DNA of 64,000 nucleotides from Prevotella histicola JCM 15637 = DNF00424 (lineage in GTDB: Bacteria; Bacteroidota; Bacteroidia; Bacteroidales; Bacteroidaceae): the NCBI RefSeq assembly GCF_000613925.1, contig NZ_BAJX01000001.1:1-64000 (forward strand). The letters run 5' to 3'. Positions 9,444-17,949 of this stretch are shown here, piece by piece. The translations under genes were made by a program, and so were the position numbers. Positions within the stretch are counted from its first letter, which is position 1, and every line of letters begins with the position of its first letter. The notes under the pieces are model-generated. The model saw nothing but the letters and a program-made list of their open reading frames with translations. It was not told the DNA's origin and did no database searches.

Positions 9444-10844
9444 ATGAATGATAATATCTATAAACCACTGTCATTGACAGTGTTAGTTGTCTTTTTTCTT
9501 TTCCTTCTTCATTTCCTTCCTACAATAAAAATAGGAGGTGTTGAGTTGAGAGAAGTAGATATTTTAAGTGACTTAGCAAGGGAGAAGAAGGAATTGAAGA
9601 GTATTATTCCAACTCCCAAAGAGCCTTCAGCTATTCTTACATTAGATAAGAATGGGAATACTATCAACTTTAAAGAGGAGTGGCCAAAGGGAACTGAGCG
9701 TATCATTGATTATGCTGCAGGTAAAGCTGGGGGGCTAGATCATTTCTATGCACAACTTACTTCTTTAGCTGAAAAGAAGCAGACGGGTGGCCCTGTTCGT
9801 ATTGCTTATTTTGGAGATTCGTTTATTGAAGGTGATATATTGCTTGCTGACTTACGTGAGGACTTACAGCGCCAATATGGGGGATGTGGCGTTGGTTGGA
9901 TAGATGCAGGTAATGATCTTGATCAATACAAGCATACTGTTGACAATAAATTTACGGGCCTTACAGAACACATGGTTAAGAAACCTGCAAGTTATGATGT
10001 AAATCAGGCCGGTATAGCTGAGCGTTATTATACGATGGGGGGACAAGCTACAATGATGTATGCTCCTTTTAAGTTACATGAATATTTGCATACAGATAAG
10101 TGGGAATGTACTTATTTGTATCTGCGGACTAAAGGTGGCGCAAACGTTAACTTCCAAATAGATGGTGGAAAGACCTTTACGGAGCTGGTTTCTCCATCAA
10201 ATGAAGTGCAGGTAGCTAAGATAGATGGTCTGACATCTCATGCAAACATCAAAGTAACAGGTGTGAATACAATCCTTTTTGGAACATCTCAAGAGGGAAG
10301 AAGTGGTATTGTTCTTGATAATTTTAGTATGCGTGGCTCAAGTGGTAAGACTCTAGCCAAACTACCCGAGGGAATGTTAAAGCAATTTGCGAAGATTCGT
10401 CCATACGATCTTATTGTCTTTCAGTTTGGAGTCAATGCTATTGATGCAGAAACGACACCCGAACGGCTTAAGAAATACATTTCAGATATGAAGTTGGTTG
10501 TCGAGCTTTTCCGCAGGTGTTTTCCTGAATCAAGTATTTTGATTGTCAGCAGTCCTGATCGTGGCTCAAAGACTTCTCCTGATGGAACAATGAAGGGAGT
10601 TGAAATGCTTGTCGGCTATCAAGAACAGCTTGCTGCTAATTGTCATGTAGGCTTTTATAATCTTTTTAGATCAATGGGTGGTGCTGGCACCATGATGCGT
10701 ATTGTTGACGAGCAGGATATGGGTACAAAAGATTACGTACATATCAACTATAAAGGAGGAAAATATGTCAGTCAACGTATCTTTAAATCAATCGTTGCAG
10801 GGCAGAAAAACTACGCACGCCGTGCAAAGTTAATAAATAAATAA
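9444..10844 (+). CDS. Membrane-anchored SGNH/GDSL-family hydrolase or acyltransferase
   Basis: 466-residue protein with an N-terminal membrane anchor (about residues 8-26) and an extracytoplasmic SGNH domain. Block I is AYFGDSFIEGD with nucleophile Ser126. A likely block III lies at FQFGVNAID. The C-terminal block DYVHIN supplies Asp430 and His433. The next gene is an MBOAT acyltransferase only 4 bp downstream. This pairing is typical of O-acetylation systems for alginate, peptidoglycan or other surface polymers: the MBOAT moves an acyl group across the membrane and the SGNH partner transfers or removes it. The polymer is unknown. Confidence 0.85.
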   Translation: MNDNIYKPLSLTVLVVFFLFLLHFLPTIKIGGVELREVDILSDLAREKKELKSIIPTPKEPSAILTLDKNGNTINFKEEWPKGTERIIDYAAGKAGGLDHFYAQLTSLAEKKQTGGPVRIAYFGDSFIEGDILLADLREDLQRQYGGCGVGWIDAGNDLDQYKHTVDNKFTGLTEHMVKKPASYDVNQAGIAERYYTMGGQATMMYAPFKLHEYLHTDKWECTYLYLRTKGGANVNFQIDGGKTFTELVSPSNEVQVAKIDGLTSHANIKVTGVNTILFGTSQEGRSGIVLDNFSMRGSSGKTLAKLPEGMLKQFAKIRPYDLIVFQFGVNAIDAETTPERLKKYISDMKLVVELFRRCFPESSILIVSSPDRGSKTSPDGTMKGVEMLVGYQEQLAANCHVGFYNLFRSMGGAGTMMRIVDEQDMGTKDYVHINYKGGKYVSQRIFKSIVAGQKNYARRAKLINK

Positions 10845-10848
10845 TGAG

Positions 10849-12396
10849 ATGAATATAGGTAATTTTCTTGATCAAATACTTTTTACTCTTGGATCCTTTT
10901 TCCAAGAGATAGGAGTATATATAGGTTCACTCAACTTTAGTAAGATTGGCGACATCTTATTGTATAATCAGCGTGAGCCATTATTGTTCTCCTCAGGTGC
11001 TTTTCTGTTTATTTTCCTGTTGTTTATGATTGGCTATTACTGCCTGCGTAATAAGGTTGATAAGCGCCTGTTGTTTATAACACTTTTTTCTTATTACTTC
11101 TTTTATAAGAGTAGTGGCTTCTATTTCTTCTTATTATTCATAGTCACTGTCAGCGATTTTTATATTGCTAAGCGTATTGCTAATAGGCAATATGCAAAGT
11201 TGTGGCTAGCACTGAGCCTGTTAATAGATTTGGGTTTGCTGGCTTACTTTAAGTATACCAACTTCTTTGTAGGAATGGTTGCACAGATGATAGGCAACAA
11301 TTTCCAACCATGGGATATCTTCTTACCAGTAGGAATAAGTTTCTATACATTTAAAACTATTTCCTATGTTGTTGATGTCTATCGCGGAAAGATACAGCCA
11401 ATGGATAAGTTGCTGGATTATGCATTCTATGTAAGTTTCTTCCCAACACTCTTAGCGGGACCTATTACTCGTGCAACAGATTTTGGACCACAAATACGAA
11501 AGCCGTTACATATTAGTCGAGAGATGTTCGCATGGGGTGTATTCTTTATTATCACAGGCTTATTTAAGAAAGCAGTTATATCCGATTACATTTCACAAAA
11601 CTTCGTTGATCGTATCTTTGACAATCCTACACTCTTCTCTGGTGGTGAAGTTCTTTTAGGACTTTATGGCTATTGCATTCAAATTTATTGTGATTTCTCT
11701 GGTTATTCTGATATGGCTATTGGCATTGCCTTGCTATTAGGATTCAAGATTCCGATGAACTTTAATGCTCCATTAACAGCTGATTCCATGACGGACTTTT
11801 GGCGTCGTTGGCACATTTCTCTTTCTACATGGATTCGTGATTATGTATATATCTCTTTAGGTGGGAACAGAAAAGGTACATTACATATGTATCTCAACCA
11901 GATGATAGCCATGACAGCTTGTGGCTTATGGCATGGTGCTTCATTAAATTTTATTGTATGGGGGGTATTACATGGGGCTTTGGTCTGTTTGCATAAGTTC
12001 TGGTCACAAACTGTGATGAAGCATGACAAGCATTATCATCCTACGGGTTTACGACGCTTCTTTTCTGTATTTATAACGTTCCATGTTCTTTGTTTTACAT
12101 GGCTTCTCTTCCGTTGCAAGGATTTTGAAGGCGTTGGAGTTATGATTAAGCAAATGTTCACAAAGTTTAATCCTTCCGTTTTGCCTGATGTCTTCGTAGG
12201 TTATAAGTATGTTTTTCTGCTGATGGCATTCGCCTTATTGACACATTGGATTCCTGATAGTTGGCAAAGACATTGTGTGAACGTATTGCAAAAGGGTGGT
12301 GTCTTATTGTCTGCTATAGCAATTACCATTGTTATCTTTATTATTATGCAAGTTAAGAGCTCAGATATCCAACCTTTTATATATTTCCAATTTTAG
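10849..12396 (+). CDS. MBOAT family O-acyltransferase (AlgI/DltB-like)
   Basis: 515-residue integral membrane protein with about 11-12 hydrophobic segments. The MBOAT signature is clear: PVGISFYTFKTISYVVDVYRG-like block at about 160-180, DFWRRWHISLSTWIRDY with His322, and GLWHGASLNF with the presumed catalytic His362. It lies 4 bp after the SGNH gene and 21 bp before a YolD-like gene. The family transfers acyl groups to exported polysaccharides or teichoic acids. With the upstream SGNH protein it forms a likely surface-polymer acylation module of unknown substrate. Confidence 0.93.
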   Translation: MNIGNFLDQILFTLGSFFQEIGVYIGSLNFSKIGDILLYNQREPLLFSSGAFLFIFLLFMIGYYCLRNKVDKRLLFITLFSYYFFYKSSGFYFFLLFIVTVSDFYIAKRIANRQYAKLWLALSLLIDLGLLAYFKYTNFFVGMVAQMIGNNFQPWDIFLPVGISFYTFKTISYVVDVYRGKIQPMDKLLDYAFYVSFFPTLLAGPITRATDFGPQIRKPLHISREMFAWGVFFIITGLFKKAVISDYISQNFVDRIFDNPTLFSGGEVLLGLYGYCIQIYCDFSGYSDMAIGIALLLGFKIPMNFNAPLTADSMTDFWRRWHISLSTWIRDYVYISLGGNRKGTLHMYLNQMIAMTACGLWHGASLNFIVWGVLHGALVCLHKFWSQTVMKHDKHYHPTGLRRFFSVFITFHVLCFTWLLFRCKDFEGVGVMIKQMFTKFNPSVLPDVFVGYKYVFLLMAFALLTHWIPDSWQRHCVNVLQKGGVLLSAIAITIVIFIIMQVKSSDIQPFIYFQF

Positions 12397-12417
12397 TATA
12401 AGCTATATAAAGGCAAC

Positions 12418-12839
12418 ATGGAGGATAACTATGATGATATAATTAATCTCCCACATCACGTTTCTAAGAATCGTCCGCAGATGAGTCTTTACAAACGTGC
12501 TGCTCAGTTTATGCCTTTTATGGCGGTTAAGGGACTTAAGGAAGTTCTTGCTGAGGTAGAGCGTTATACCGAACCAAAGGAAGACTTAATGGAAGATAGA
12601 AAAGATCTATTGGATAGGAAGCTATCCATTTTACAAGGTTTTTTGGAAATCTCACCAGATGTAGTAGTTACATACTTTGAGCCTGACAAGCGAAAGGCTG
12701 GTGGAAGTATCTTACTGTCACAGCTCAATTGAAGGATATACAGATGGAACGCAAGAGAATTATTCTTTCTTCTGGGGAGAAGATTCCTTTTGAGAACATT
12801 AAAGATTTAGATAGTAAGCTCTTTGAAGAGATAGAATGA
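12418..12839 (+). CDS. YolD-like family protein, frameshifted
   Basis: The first part (12418-12732) encodes YDDIINLPHHVSKNRPQMSL and RAAQFMPFMAVKG, typical of YolD-like proteins that often travel with Y-family DNA polymerases, though none is nearby. The frame stops early after GGSILLSQLN. Adding one T at about 12709 gives GGSYLTVTAQLKDI and then ERKRIILSSGEKIPFENI up to a stop at 12837-12839. That is the expected C-terminal half of the family, for a reconstructed length of about 140 residues. The gene is therefore broken by one missing base, either truly or by sequencing error. It ends the TetR-SGNH-MBOAT unit, with no visible functional link. Confidence 0.75.
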
Positions 12840-13140
12840 GATGTAAGTCCAATCAAGCAAACTAATGATAATTTATAATAAAGCGCAAGAACAAGTATTG
12901 GCTTACTGTAATCGCTTTATATACTATTACAAGATAGAAATGAGCTTTTAGAATAAGGATACAATCTCTCGGTCTTAGATAATGCTGTTATGTGAGGCTT
13001 TTAATTTAGGGTCATTAAAAAAGGTTCTCCTACAGTTGAGTATTTTGTTTGTGTCTACTCATAAATAATGAAATTTATAGTTAACACTGTTATCTATTCC
13101 TCGTTCTCGTATTGTTATTGTATCTTTGTAGGAAATTAAG
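12840..13140. other. Intergenic, no clear gene
   Basis: 301 bp before mntH. A 28-codon ATG frame at 12865-12951 (starts MIIYNKAQEQ) has no recognisable family and no promoter box, so I do not call it. No repeat array or clear hairpin was seen. The mntH promoter lies at the end. Confidence 0.5.
13122..13130 (+). promoter_or_regulatory. -7 promoter box for mntH
   Basis: TATCTTTGT, 10 bp before the mntH ATG. No clear -33 TTG at the usual spacing. Confidence 0.5.
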
Positions 13141-14409
13141 ATGTGTATGAAGAATATTCTAAAAGAACTTAAACGTAAAGATCATCCACATGTGTTGGGT
13201 GCTTTAGACATTTTCAAGTATATTGGACCAGGTTTATTAGTGACCGTAGGCTTTATAGATCCAGGGAACTGGGCTAGTAACTTTGCTGCGGGCTCAGAAT
13301 ATGGTTATACTCTATTATGGGTTGTTACGCTTTCAACGATTATGCTGATTGCACTGCAGCATAATGTTGCACATTTGGGCATTGTTACTGGTCTCTGTTT
13401 GAGTGAGGCAGCAGTGAAATATGCTCCTAAGTGGATAGGACGCCCTATTATTATAAGTGCTATCCTAGCAAGTATATCCACCTCACTTGCAGAGATATTA
13501 GGAGGAGCTATTGCCTTACAGATGTTATTTGGTATTAGTATTCCAACTGGTTCTGTGTTGACTACGGTAGCAGTTCTCATTATGTTATTTACGAATAGCT
13601 ATAAGAAAATGGAGCGCGCTATTATAGGTTTCGTATCAATGATAGGGCTTTCGTTTATCTATGAGTTATTTTTAGTAGATGTTCATTGGCCTTCTGCTAT
13701 TGAAGGCGCCTTTGTCCCAACTGTTCCACAAGGCTCTTTATTGATAATCATGAGTGTATTGGGAGCTGTTGTTATGCCTCATAATCTCTTCCTTCATTCA
13801 GAGATTGTCCAAAGTAGAGAGATACATCTGGAAGGTGATGAGCGTATCCAACACATGCTGAAGTATGAGTTTATAGATACTTTATTCTCAATGATAGTGG
13901 GGTGGGCTATAAATTCTGCTATGATTCTTTTAGCTGCGACTACTTTTTTTGCGCATAATCAGCATGTAGAAGAGCTCTCCCAAGCACAAGCTATGTTACA
14001 ACCTCTGTTGGGTAATAATGCAGCTAATATCTTTGCTATAGCCTTATTGTTGGCTGGTATATCAAGTACGATAACAAGTGGGATGGCTGCTGGTAGTATT
14101 TTCTCTGGTTTGTTCGGTGAATCATACAATGCTAAGGATACGCACTCCATTGTAGGAATTGTTTTATCTTTAGGTATTGCGCTCTTGATCATCTTCTTTA
14201 TTGGAGATCCTTTTAAGGGGCTTATAATCTCACAAATGTTCTTATCAGTACAACTTCCATTTACCGTTTTTCTTCAAGTGGGGCTTACCTCTTCCAAGCG
14301 TGTCATGGGAAAGTATGCTAATAGCAAGGCTAATATGATGTTTCTTTATTCACTTGCAGGCATTGTTACCTTTCTTAATATATGGCTATTGATAGAGAGT
14401 TTCTCTTGA
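13141..14409 (+). CDS. mntH: Nramp family divalent metal (Mn2+/Fe2+) transporter
   Basis: 422-residue Nramp transporter with about 11 membrane segments, importing Mn2+ or Fe2+ by proton symport in characterised members. The TM1 metal-site motif DPGN is at residues 40-43 and the TM6 motif MPHNLFLHS at about 213, both intact. A second start two codons downstream (MKN) is possible. The gene stands alone and ends in a perfect bidirectional terminator shared with mltG. No obvious metal-regulator operator was seen upstream. Confidence 0.92.
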   Translation: MCMKNILKELKRKDHPHVLGALDIFKYIGPGLLVTVGFIDPGNWASNFAAGSEYGYTLLWVVTLSTIMLIALQHNVAHLGIVTGLCLSEAAVKYAPKWIGRPIIISAILASISTSLAEILGGAIALQMLFGISIPTGSVLTTVAVLIMLFTNSYKKMERAIIGFVSMIGLSFIYELFLVDVHWPSAIEGAFVPTVPQGSLLIIMSVLGAVVMPHNLFLHSEIVQSREIHLEGDERIQHMLKYEFIDTLFSMIVGWAINSAMILLAATTFFAHNQHVEELSQAQAMLQPLLGNNAANIFAIALLLAGISSTITSGMAAGSIFSGLFGESYNAKDTHSIVGIVLSLGIALLIIFFIGDPFKGLIISQMFLSVQLPFTVFLQVGLTSSKRVMGKYANSKANMMFLYSLAGIVTFLNIWLLIESFS

Positions 14410-14427
14410 TAAGTTGACATAAAGTAA

Positions 14428-14472
14428 AACATTTAGGGGAGCTAAACATTTTGTTTAGCTCCCCTAAATGTT
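14428..14472. terminator. Bidirectional terminator between mntH and mltG
   Basis: Perfect 21-bp inverted repeat (14428-14448 with 14452-14472) with a 3-nt loop in a convergent gap, with A/T-rich flanks on both sides. Confidence 0.93.
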
Positions 14473-14504
14473 TTCTTATATTCTCTTTAATAATATAGCC
14501 GTAC

Positions 14505-15533
14505 TTAGTTGATACCATGCTCATTAAGAGCCTTGGCATATTTTGCAGCATTAACTTGATGTTCTTCGTATGTCTTTGCAAAGTTATGTGTACCGCTGAA
14601 GTCTTCTTTTGCGCACATATAAATATAATCATGGTGCACATAATTTAGTACGGCATTGATAGCTGCAATAGATGGTATGCGTATTGGACCAGGAGGAAGC
14701 CCACGATATTTATATGTATTATACGGACTGTCTACAGTAAGCCACTTCTGATAGATGCGATGTGCAGTAAAGTTTCTGGTGGCAAATTTTATTGTTGGGT
14801 CCGCCTGTAGCGGCATATTGAGATGAAGTCGGTTGATATACATTCCTGCAACCTTCGGCATCTCAGCCTCATTATCTGTCTCTTCGTCAACGATGCTTGC
14901 TAATGTTATAACCTCGACTTCGGACAGCCCTGCGGTTTTAGCTTTCTGCTTCCGTTCAAAGGTCCAGAACTTATTGTATTCTTTATGCATCTTATCAAGA
15001 AACTTATCTACAGACGTATCCCAATAGAAATCATATGTGTTCGGAATAAACATTGCAGGAATAGTTTCTGGTGTAAATCCATATTTCTTGCAGTCATCTT
15101 TTGATGTTAACCGAGAAAGAAGTTCACTACGTGAAAACATCATCTTCTCACTGATGTCGCTTGCAAGGTCATCTAAAGTTCTGACAGATCTTATAGTGAG
15201 AGAGACTGGGGCTTGAAGTCCATTCTTTATGTGACGAAAAGTTTGGAGAGAACCTGCTGAACCGACTGCAAACCTACCTGTACGAATGTTATCGGCATAA
15301 TCAGTTATTTTTGCTAATTGTTTGAAAACCCAAAACCCTTGAGATGTTGACAGAGGTTGAAGTTTCGCATATACAGAATCTATATTGTCATTGTTATCAA
15401 TGAAGATGTATTGTTCCTTTCCTGTGCGTGACATTCCTGAAAAGAATAGAAAATAAGTCGCACCAGCAAGAATCACGCATACTATTGCTATGATTAATCG
15501 CTTTCCTGAACTAGTATTTGTCTTTTTTGCCAT
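14505..15533 (-). CDS. mltG: Endolytic murein transglycosylase MltG
   Basis: 342-residue inner-membrane enzyme of the YceG family that cleaves nascent glycan strands and so sets their length. It has a single N-terminal membrane segment (about residues 12-32) and a periplasmic catalytic domain. The active-site region LASIVDEETD carries Glu218, matching the catalytic glutamate in ASIVEKET of the E. coli protein. Downstream VAGMYINRLHLNMPLQADPT is family-typical. Single gene, convergent with mntH. Confidence 0.94.
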   Translation of the reverse strand: MAKKTNTSSGKRLIIAIVCVILAGATYFLFFSGMSRTGKEQYIFIDNNDNIDSVYAKLQPLSTSQGFWVFKQLAKITDYADNIRTGRFAVGSAGSLQTFRHIKNGLQAPVSLTIRSVRTLDDLASDISEKMMFSRSELLSRLTSKDDCKKYGFTPETIPAMFIPNTYDFYWDTSVDKFLDKMHKEYNKFWTFERKQKAKTAGLSEVEVITLASIVDEETDNEAEMPKVAGMYINRLHLNMPLQADPTIKFATRNFTAHRIYQKWLTVDSPYNTYKYRGLPPGPIRIPSIAAINAVLNYVHHDYIYMCAKEDFSGTHNFAKTYEEHQVNAAKYAKALNEHGIN

Positions 15534-15558
15534 TATTCTTATTTTATATTTTAATAGT

Positions 15559-15567
15559 GCAAAGTTA
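15559..15567 (-). promoter_or_regulatory. -7 promoter box for mltG
   Basis: TAACTTTGC on the minus strand, 26 bp upstream of the mltG start. Confidence 0.6.
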
Positions 15568-15663
15568 CAATTTTATCAGATAAAAATATAGCAATACTAG
15601 TGTTTTGATGTGTTCTTTTTCTAAATTTAAGAGAAAACATATCCTTTTATCTTTATTATTGAG

Positions 15664-15672
15664 TAATTTTGC
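15664..15672 (+). promoter_or_regulatory. -7 promoter box for the HAD gene
   Basis: TAATTTTGC. The TTG inside it is in frame with the gene but cannot be its start, since transcription begins downstream of this box. Confidence 0.6.
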
Positions 15673-15692
15673 TTCGTAAAAAGAGAAGGATA

Positions 15693-16349
15693 ATGAAAGA
15701 TTTTGAAACATACATCTTTGATTTAGATGGCACATTGCTTAACTCTTTGAATGATTTGGCAATGAGTACTAATTATGCTCTTCATTGGGCTGGGATGCCG
15801 GAGAGAACTGTGGAGGAAGTTCGAATGTTTGTTGGTAATGGGGTAAAATTGCTTATGGAACGGGCAATTCCTGGTGGGGTAGATAATCCTCGGTTTGATG
15901 AAACATACGCTAAATTCAGAGAACATTATTTAAAACATAACCTTGATACGACTCGTCCATACGAAGGAATCCCTGAGATGCTGAATATTTTAAAGCAGCG
16001 TGGAAAGCGTTTGGCTATTGTCAGTAATAAGTTTTATGAAGCAACGCAGGAGTTAGCAAAACATTTTTTCCCTGAAACTATAGAGGTTGCAATAGGAGAA
16101 AGAGAAAATATACGCAAGAAGCCTGCACCTGATACGGTGTTGGAAGCACTCCGCCAATTAGGTGCTGACAAAGAAGGGGCTGTATATATTGGTGACAGCG
16201 ACGTTGATATTATGACTGCAAAGAATAGCGGGTTACCCTGCCTTAGTGTTCTCTGGGGGTTCAGGGATAAAGAGTTCTTGATAGAGCATGGCGCAAATAA
16301 TTTAATAGAGCATCCTTTGGATATTCTTAATGTAAAGTTCAATCAATAG
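15693..16349 (+). CDS. HAD-family hydrolase, phosphoglycolate phosphatase-like
   Basis: 218-residue haloacid dehalogenase-superfamily phosphatase. Motif I FDLDGTLLNS carries Asp10 and Asp12. Motif II is the serine in LAIVSNK. Motif III and IV are KKPAPD and VYIGDSDVD. A small helical cap lies between motifs I and II, as in the Gph/PGP group. The annotated start is the ATG at 15693, because the upstream in-frame TTG overlaps the promoter. Phosphoglycolate is the likely substrate by family resemblance, but HAD specificity is hard to predict. Confidence 0.88.
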   Translation: MKDFETYIFDLDGTLLNSLNDLAMSTNYALHWAGMPERTVEEVRMFVGNGVKLLMERAIPGGVDNPRFDETYAKFREHYLKHNLDTTRPYEGIPEMLNILKQRGKRLAIVSNKFYEATQELAKHFFPETIEVAIGERENIRKKPAPDTVLEALRQLGADKEGAVYIGDSDVDIMTAKNSGLPCLSVLWGFRDKEFLIEHGANNLIEHPLDILNVKFNQ

Positions 16350-16440
16350 GGGAGAGAAGCTGTTCGTTTTGTACGAGTCGTATATTCCATACCTAGGAAT
16401 AGCTTGATTATTATAATTAAAAACTGCCATAGGAGTAAGG

Positions 16441-16468
16441 TTGACAGGAAAGAGGTTTGATATTTTTG
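16441..16468 (+). promoter_or_regulatory. Possible orphan promoter
   Basis: TTG at 16441-16443, a 17-bp spacer and TATTTTTG at 16461-16468. No recognised gene follows; a transcript would run through the repeat array. Confidence 0.35.
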
Positions 16469-16648
16469 CAGTTTTGATGCCCAATAGGATGTGCTATGTA
16501 ATAGATATATATCCTTTTTATAGTCTTAAAGCTCTTTTGGGGGTGAACAAAAAAAGATATTCCTTTATCGCAAAAGGGAACCTTTGATTCGGAGCAAACT
16601 ACATGAGGCTAGATAGAGAACTTTCTTACTCGTGTAAAATTAATTCGC

Positions 16649-16769
16649 TGTCTTCTTCAAATAGAGCACTTTTTGTATTCCAAAAGGGCACCTTTTGCAT
16701 TGCAAAAGGTGCCCTTTTGAGTGGTAAAAGGTGCTCTTTTACATAGTAAAAGGCGCCCTTTTGCAAGTC
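16649..16769. repeat. 22-bp repeat array (TTTT-N7-AAAAG family)
   Basis: Full units start at 16671, 16693, 16715 and 16737 with no indels, plus degenerate partial units at each end. Consensus is TTTTgcattgtAAAAGgtGCcC in lower-case-variable form. Arms 16681-16697 and 16703-16719 form a perfect 17-bp hairpin with a 5-nt loop. The same family recurs at 42768-42888. Confidence 0.85.
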
Positions 16770-17150
16770 TATTTATAACTACCTGATTATGTGTACATTA
16801 CAAAGTCGTATTAAGACCCTTATCTTCCTCTTGGTTCTTTTTAGTCTTCTTGTTTATGTAAGTTTGTTTTACTATTAGTTGTATATATCCTTCTTCTTTC
16901 TTTTTTTATGTTTTTACGTATAATCATAGTATATATGCTTGCTTATAAAAAAGCAAAGCTAACGATCTTTAATGCAGAGATAGGAAAGCATTGTTCAGGC
17001 TTCTATTCTCTTATGTTGGCATAAACAATGGGATAGTTGTATACTTCATATGCTTACACCTACCTCTATACATCAAGTTATGGGTTATTTATTGAAACCA
17101 AGTTTATAAAAGTTATTATAAGGGTTAGCTGTAGTTTTGTTTAAAATGGC

Positions 17151-17210
17151 AAAGCATAAACCTCATTTACTTTCCCATTTAGTGAAAGTAGCAGGAGATT
17201 TATGCTTTTT
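17151..17210. terminator. Nested inverted repeat, likely bidirectional terminator
   Basis: Outer arms 17151-17164 and 17195-17208 (AAAGCATAAA and its complement) enclose inner arms 17168-17174 and 17184-17190. A T-run follows on the plus strand. It lies just past the LytTR gene stop on the minus strand. Confidence 0.65.
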
Positions 17211-17238
17211 CATATATATAAAAAGGTCAGAGAGTTCC

Positions 17239-17949
17239 TTATAAGGTATGCCCATCAAGATAATCTTGAAGTATGGCTTTATAGCTATCTGAAATAGGGA
17301 GGATTGAATCTCCTACTACAATACGGAATCTATCTATACCATCAACTTTTTTCATATGTACAATATAGGAGCGGTGAATACGCATGAATTCTGGCTTAGG
17401 TAAGGATTCTTCTATCTTTTTCATGTTCATTAGACTCATAATTGGCTTGCGATCATCAGTCAGATAAATTTTCACATAGTCTTTCAGTCCTTCTATATAA
17501 AGTATGTCGTCGAACATTATTTTAACTAGTTTATACTCGCTTTTGACAAAAATAAAACGATCATTAGCGGCATCTTCAGAATGGCGAATACTCTTGAACC
17601 AGTCTAAAGCTCTGTTTGATGCGTCAAGGAAATCATCGTAGCTAATTGGCTTTAGGAGGTAATCCAAAGCGTTAGCCTTATAGCCCTCAACAGCATATTG
17701 GCTAAAAGCTGTTGTGAAAATAATCTTCGTCTCTTTTAGAAGTATCTTAGCAAACTCCAACCCGCTAAGTTCAGGCATCTGAACATCTAAGAAAATAAGA
17801 TCAATTCTATTTTCTCGAATAGCCTTAATACCTTCTATAGCGCTATTGTATACACCAATCAAATTAAGAAAGAGCGTTTTCTTGGCATAGCTGGCAAGTA
17901 AGTCTGCAGCTAAAGGCTCGTCATCAATTATTATGCAGTTTAGTGTCAT
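17239..17949 (-). CDS. LytTR family response regulator
   Basis: 236-residue DNA-binding response regulator. The receiver domain covers about residues 1-120, with acidic Asp9/Asp10, phospho-acceptor Asp55 in LIFLDVQMPE and the conserved KPIS lysine near 104. The C-terminal LytTR domain (about 140-232) contains FMRIHRSYIVH. Its first codons overlap the end of the sensor kinase gene by 26 bp, so the two are translationally linked partners. Targets are unknown. Confidence 0.93.
   Translation of the reverse strand: MTLNCIIIDDEPLAADLLASYAKKTLFLNLIGVYNSAIEGIKAIRENRIDLIFLDVQMPELSGLEFAKILLKETKIIFTTAFSQYAVEGYKANALDYLLKPISYDDFLDASNRALDWFKSIRHSEDAANDRFIFVKSEYKLVKIMFDDILYIEGLKDYVKIYLTDDRKPIMSLMNMKKIEESLPKPEFMRIHRSYIVHMKKVDGIDRFRIVVGDSILPISDSYKAILQDYLDGHTL

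Larger units (their letters stand above)
16350..17238. other. Long convergent gap with promoter-like site, 22-bp array and hairpin
   Basis: 889 bp between the HAD gene and the LytTR gene. It contains a promoter-like TTG/TATTTTTG pair (16441-16468) ahead of a 32-codon frame (16489-16587), a 22-bp repeat array with an embedded perfect hairpin (16649-16769), about 380 bp with nothing I recognise, and a nested inverted repeat at 17151-17210. Confidence 0.6.

Noticed and set aside
12865..12951. 28-codon ATG frame after the YolD-like gene
   Set aside because: Too short, no promoter, no recognisable family.
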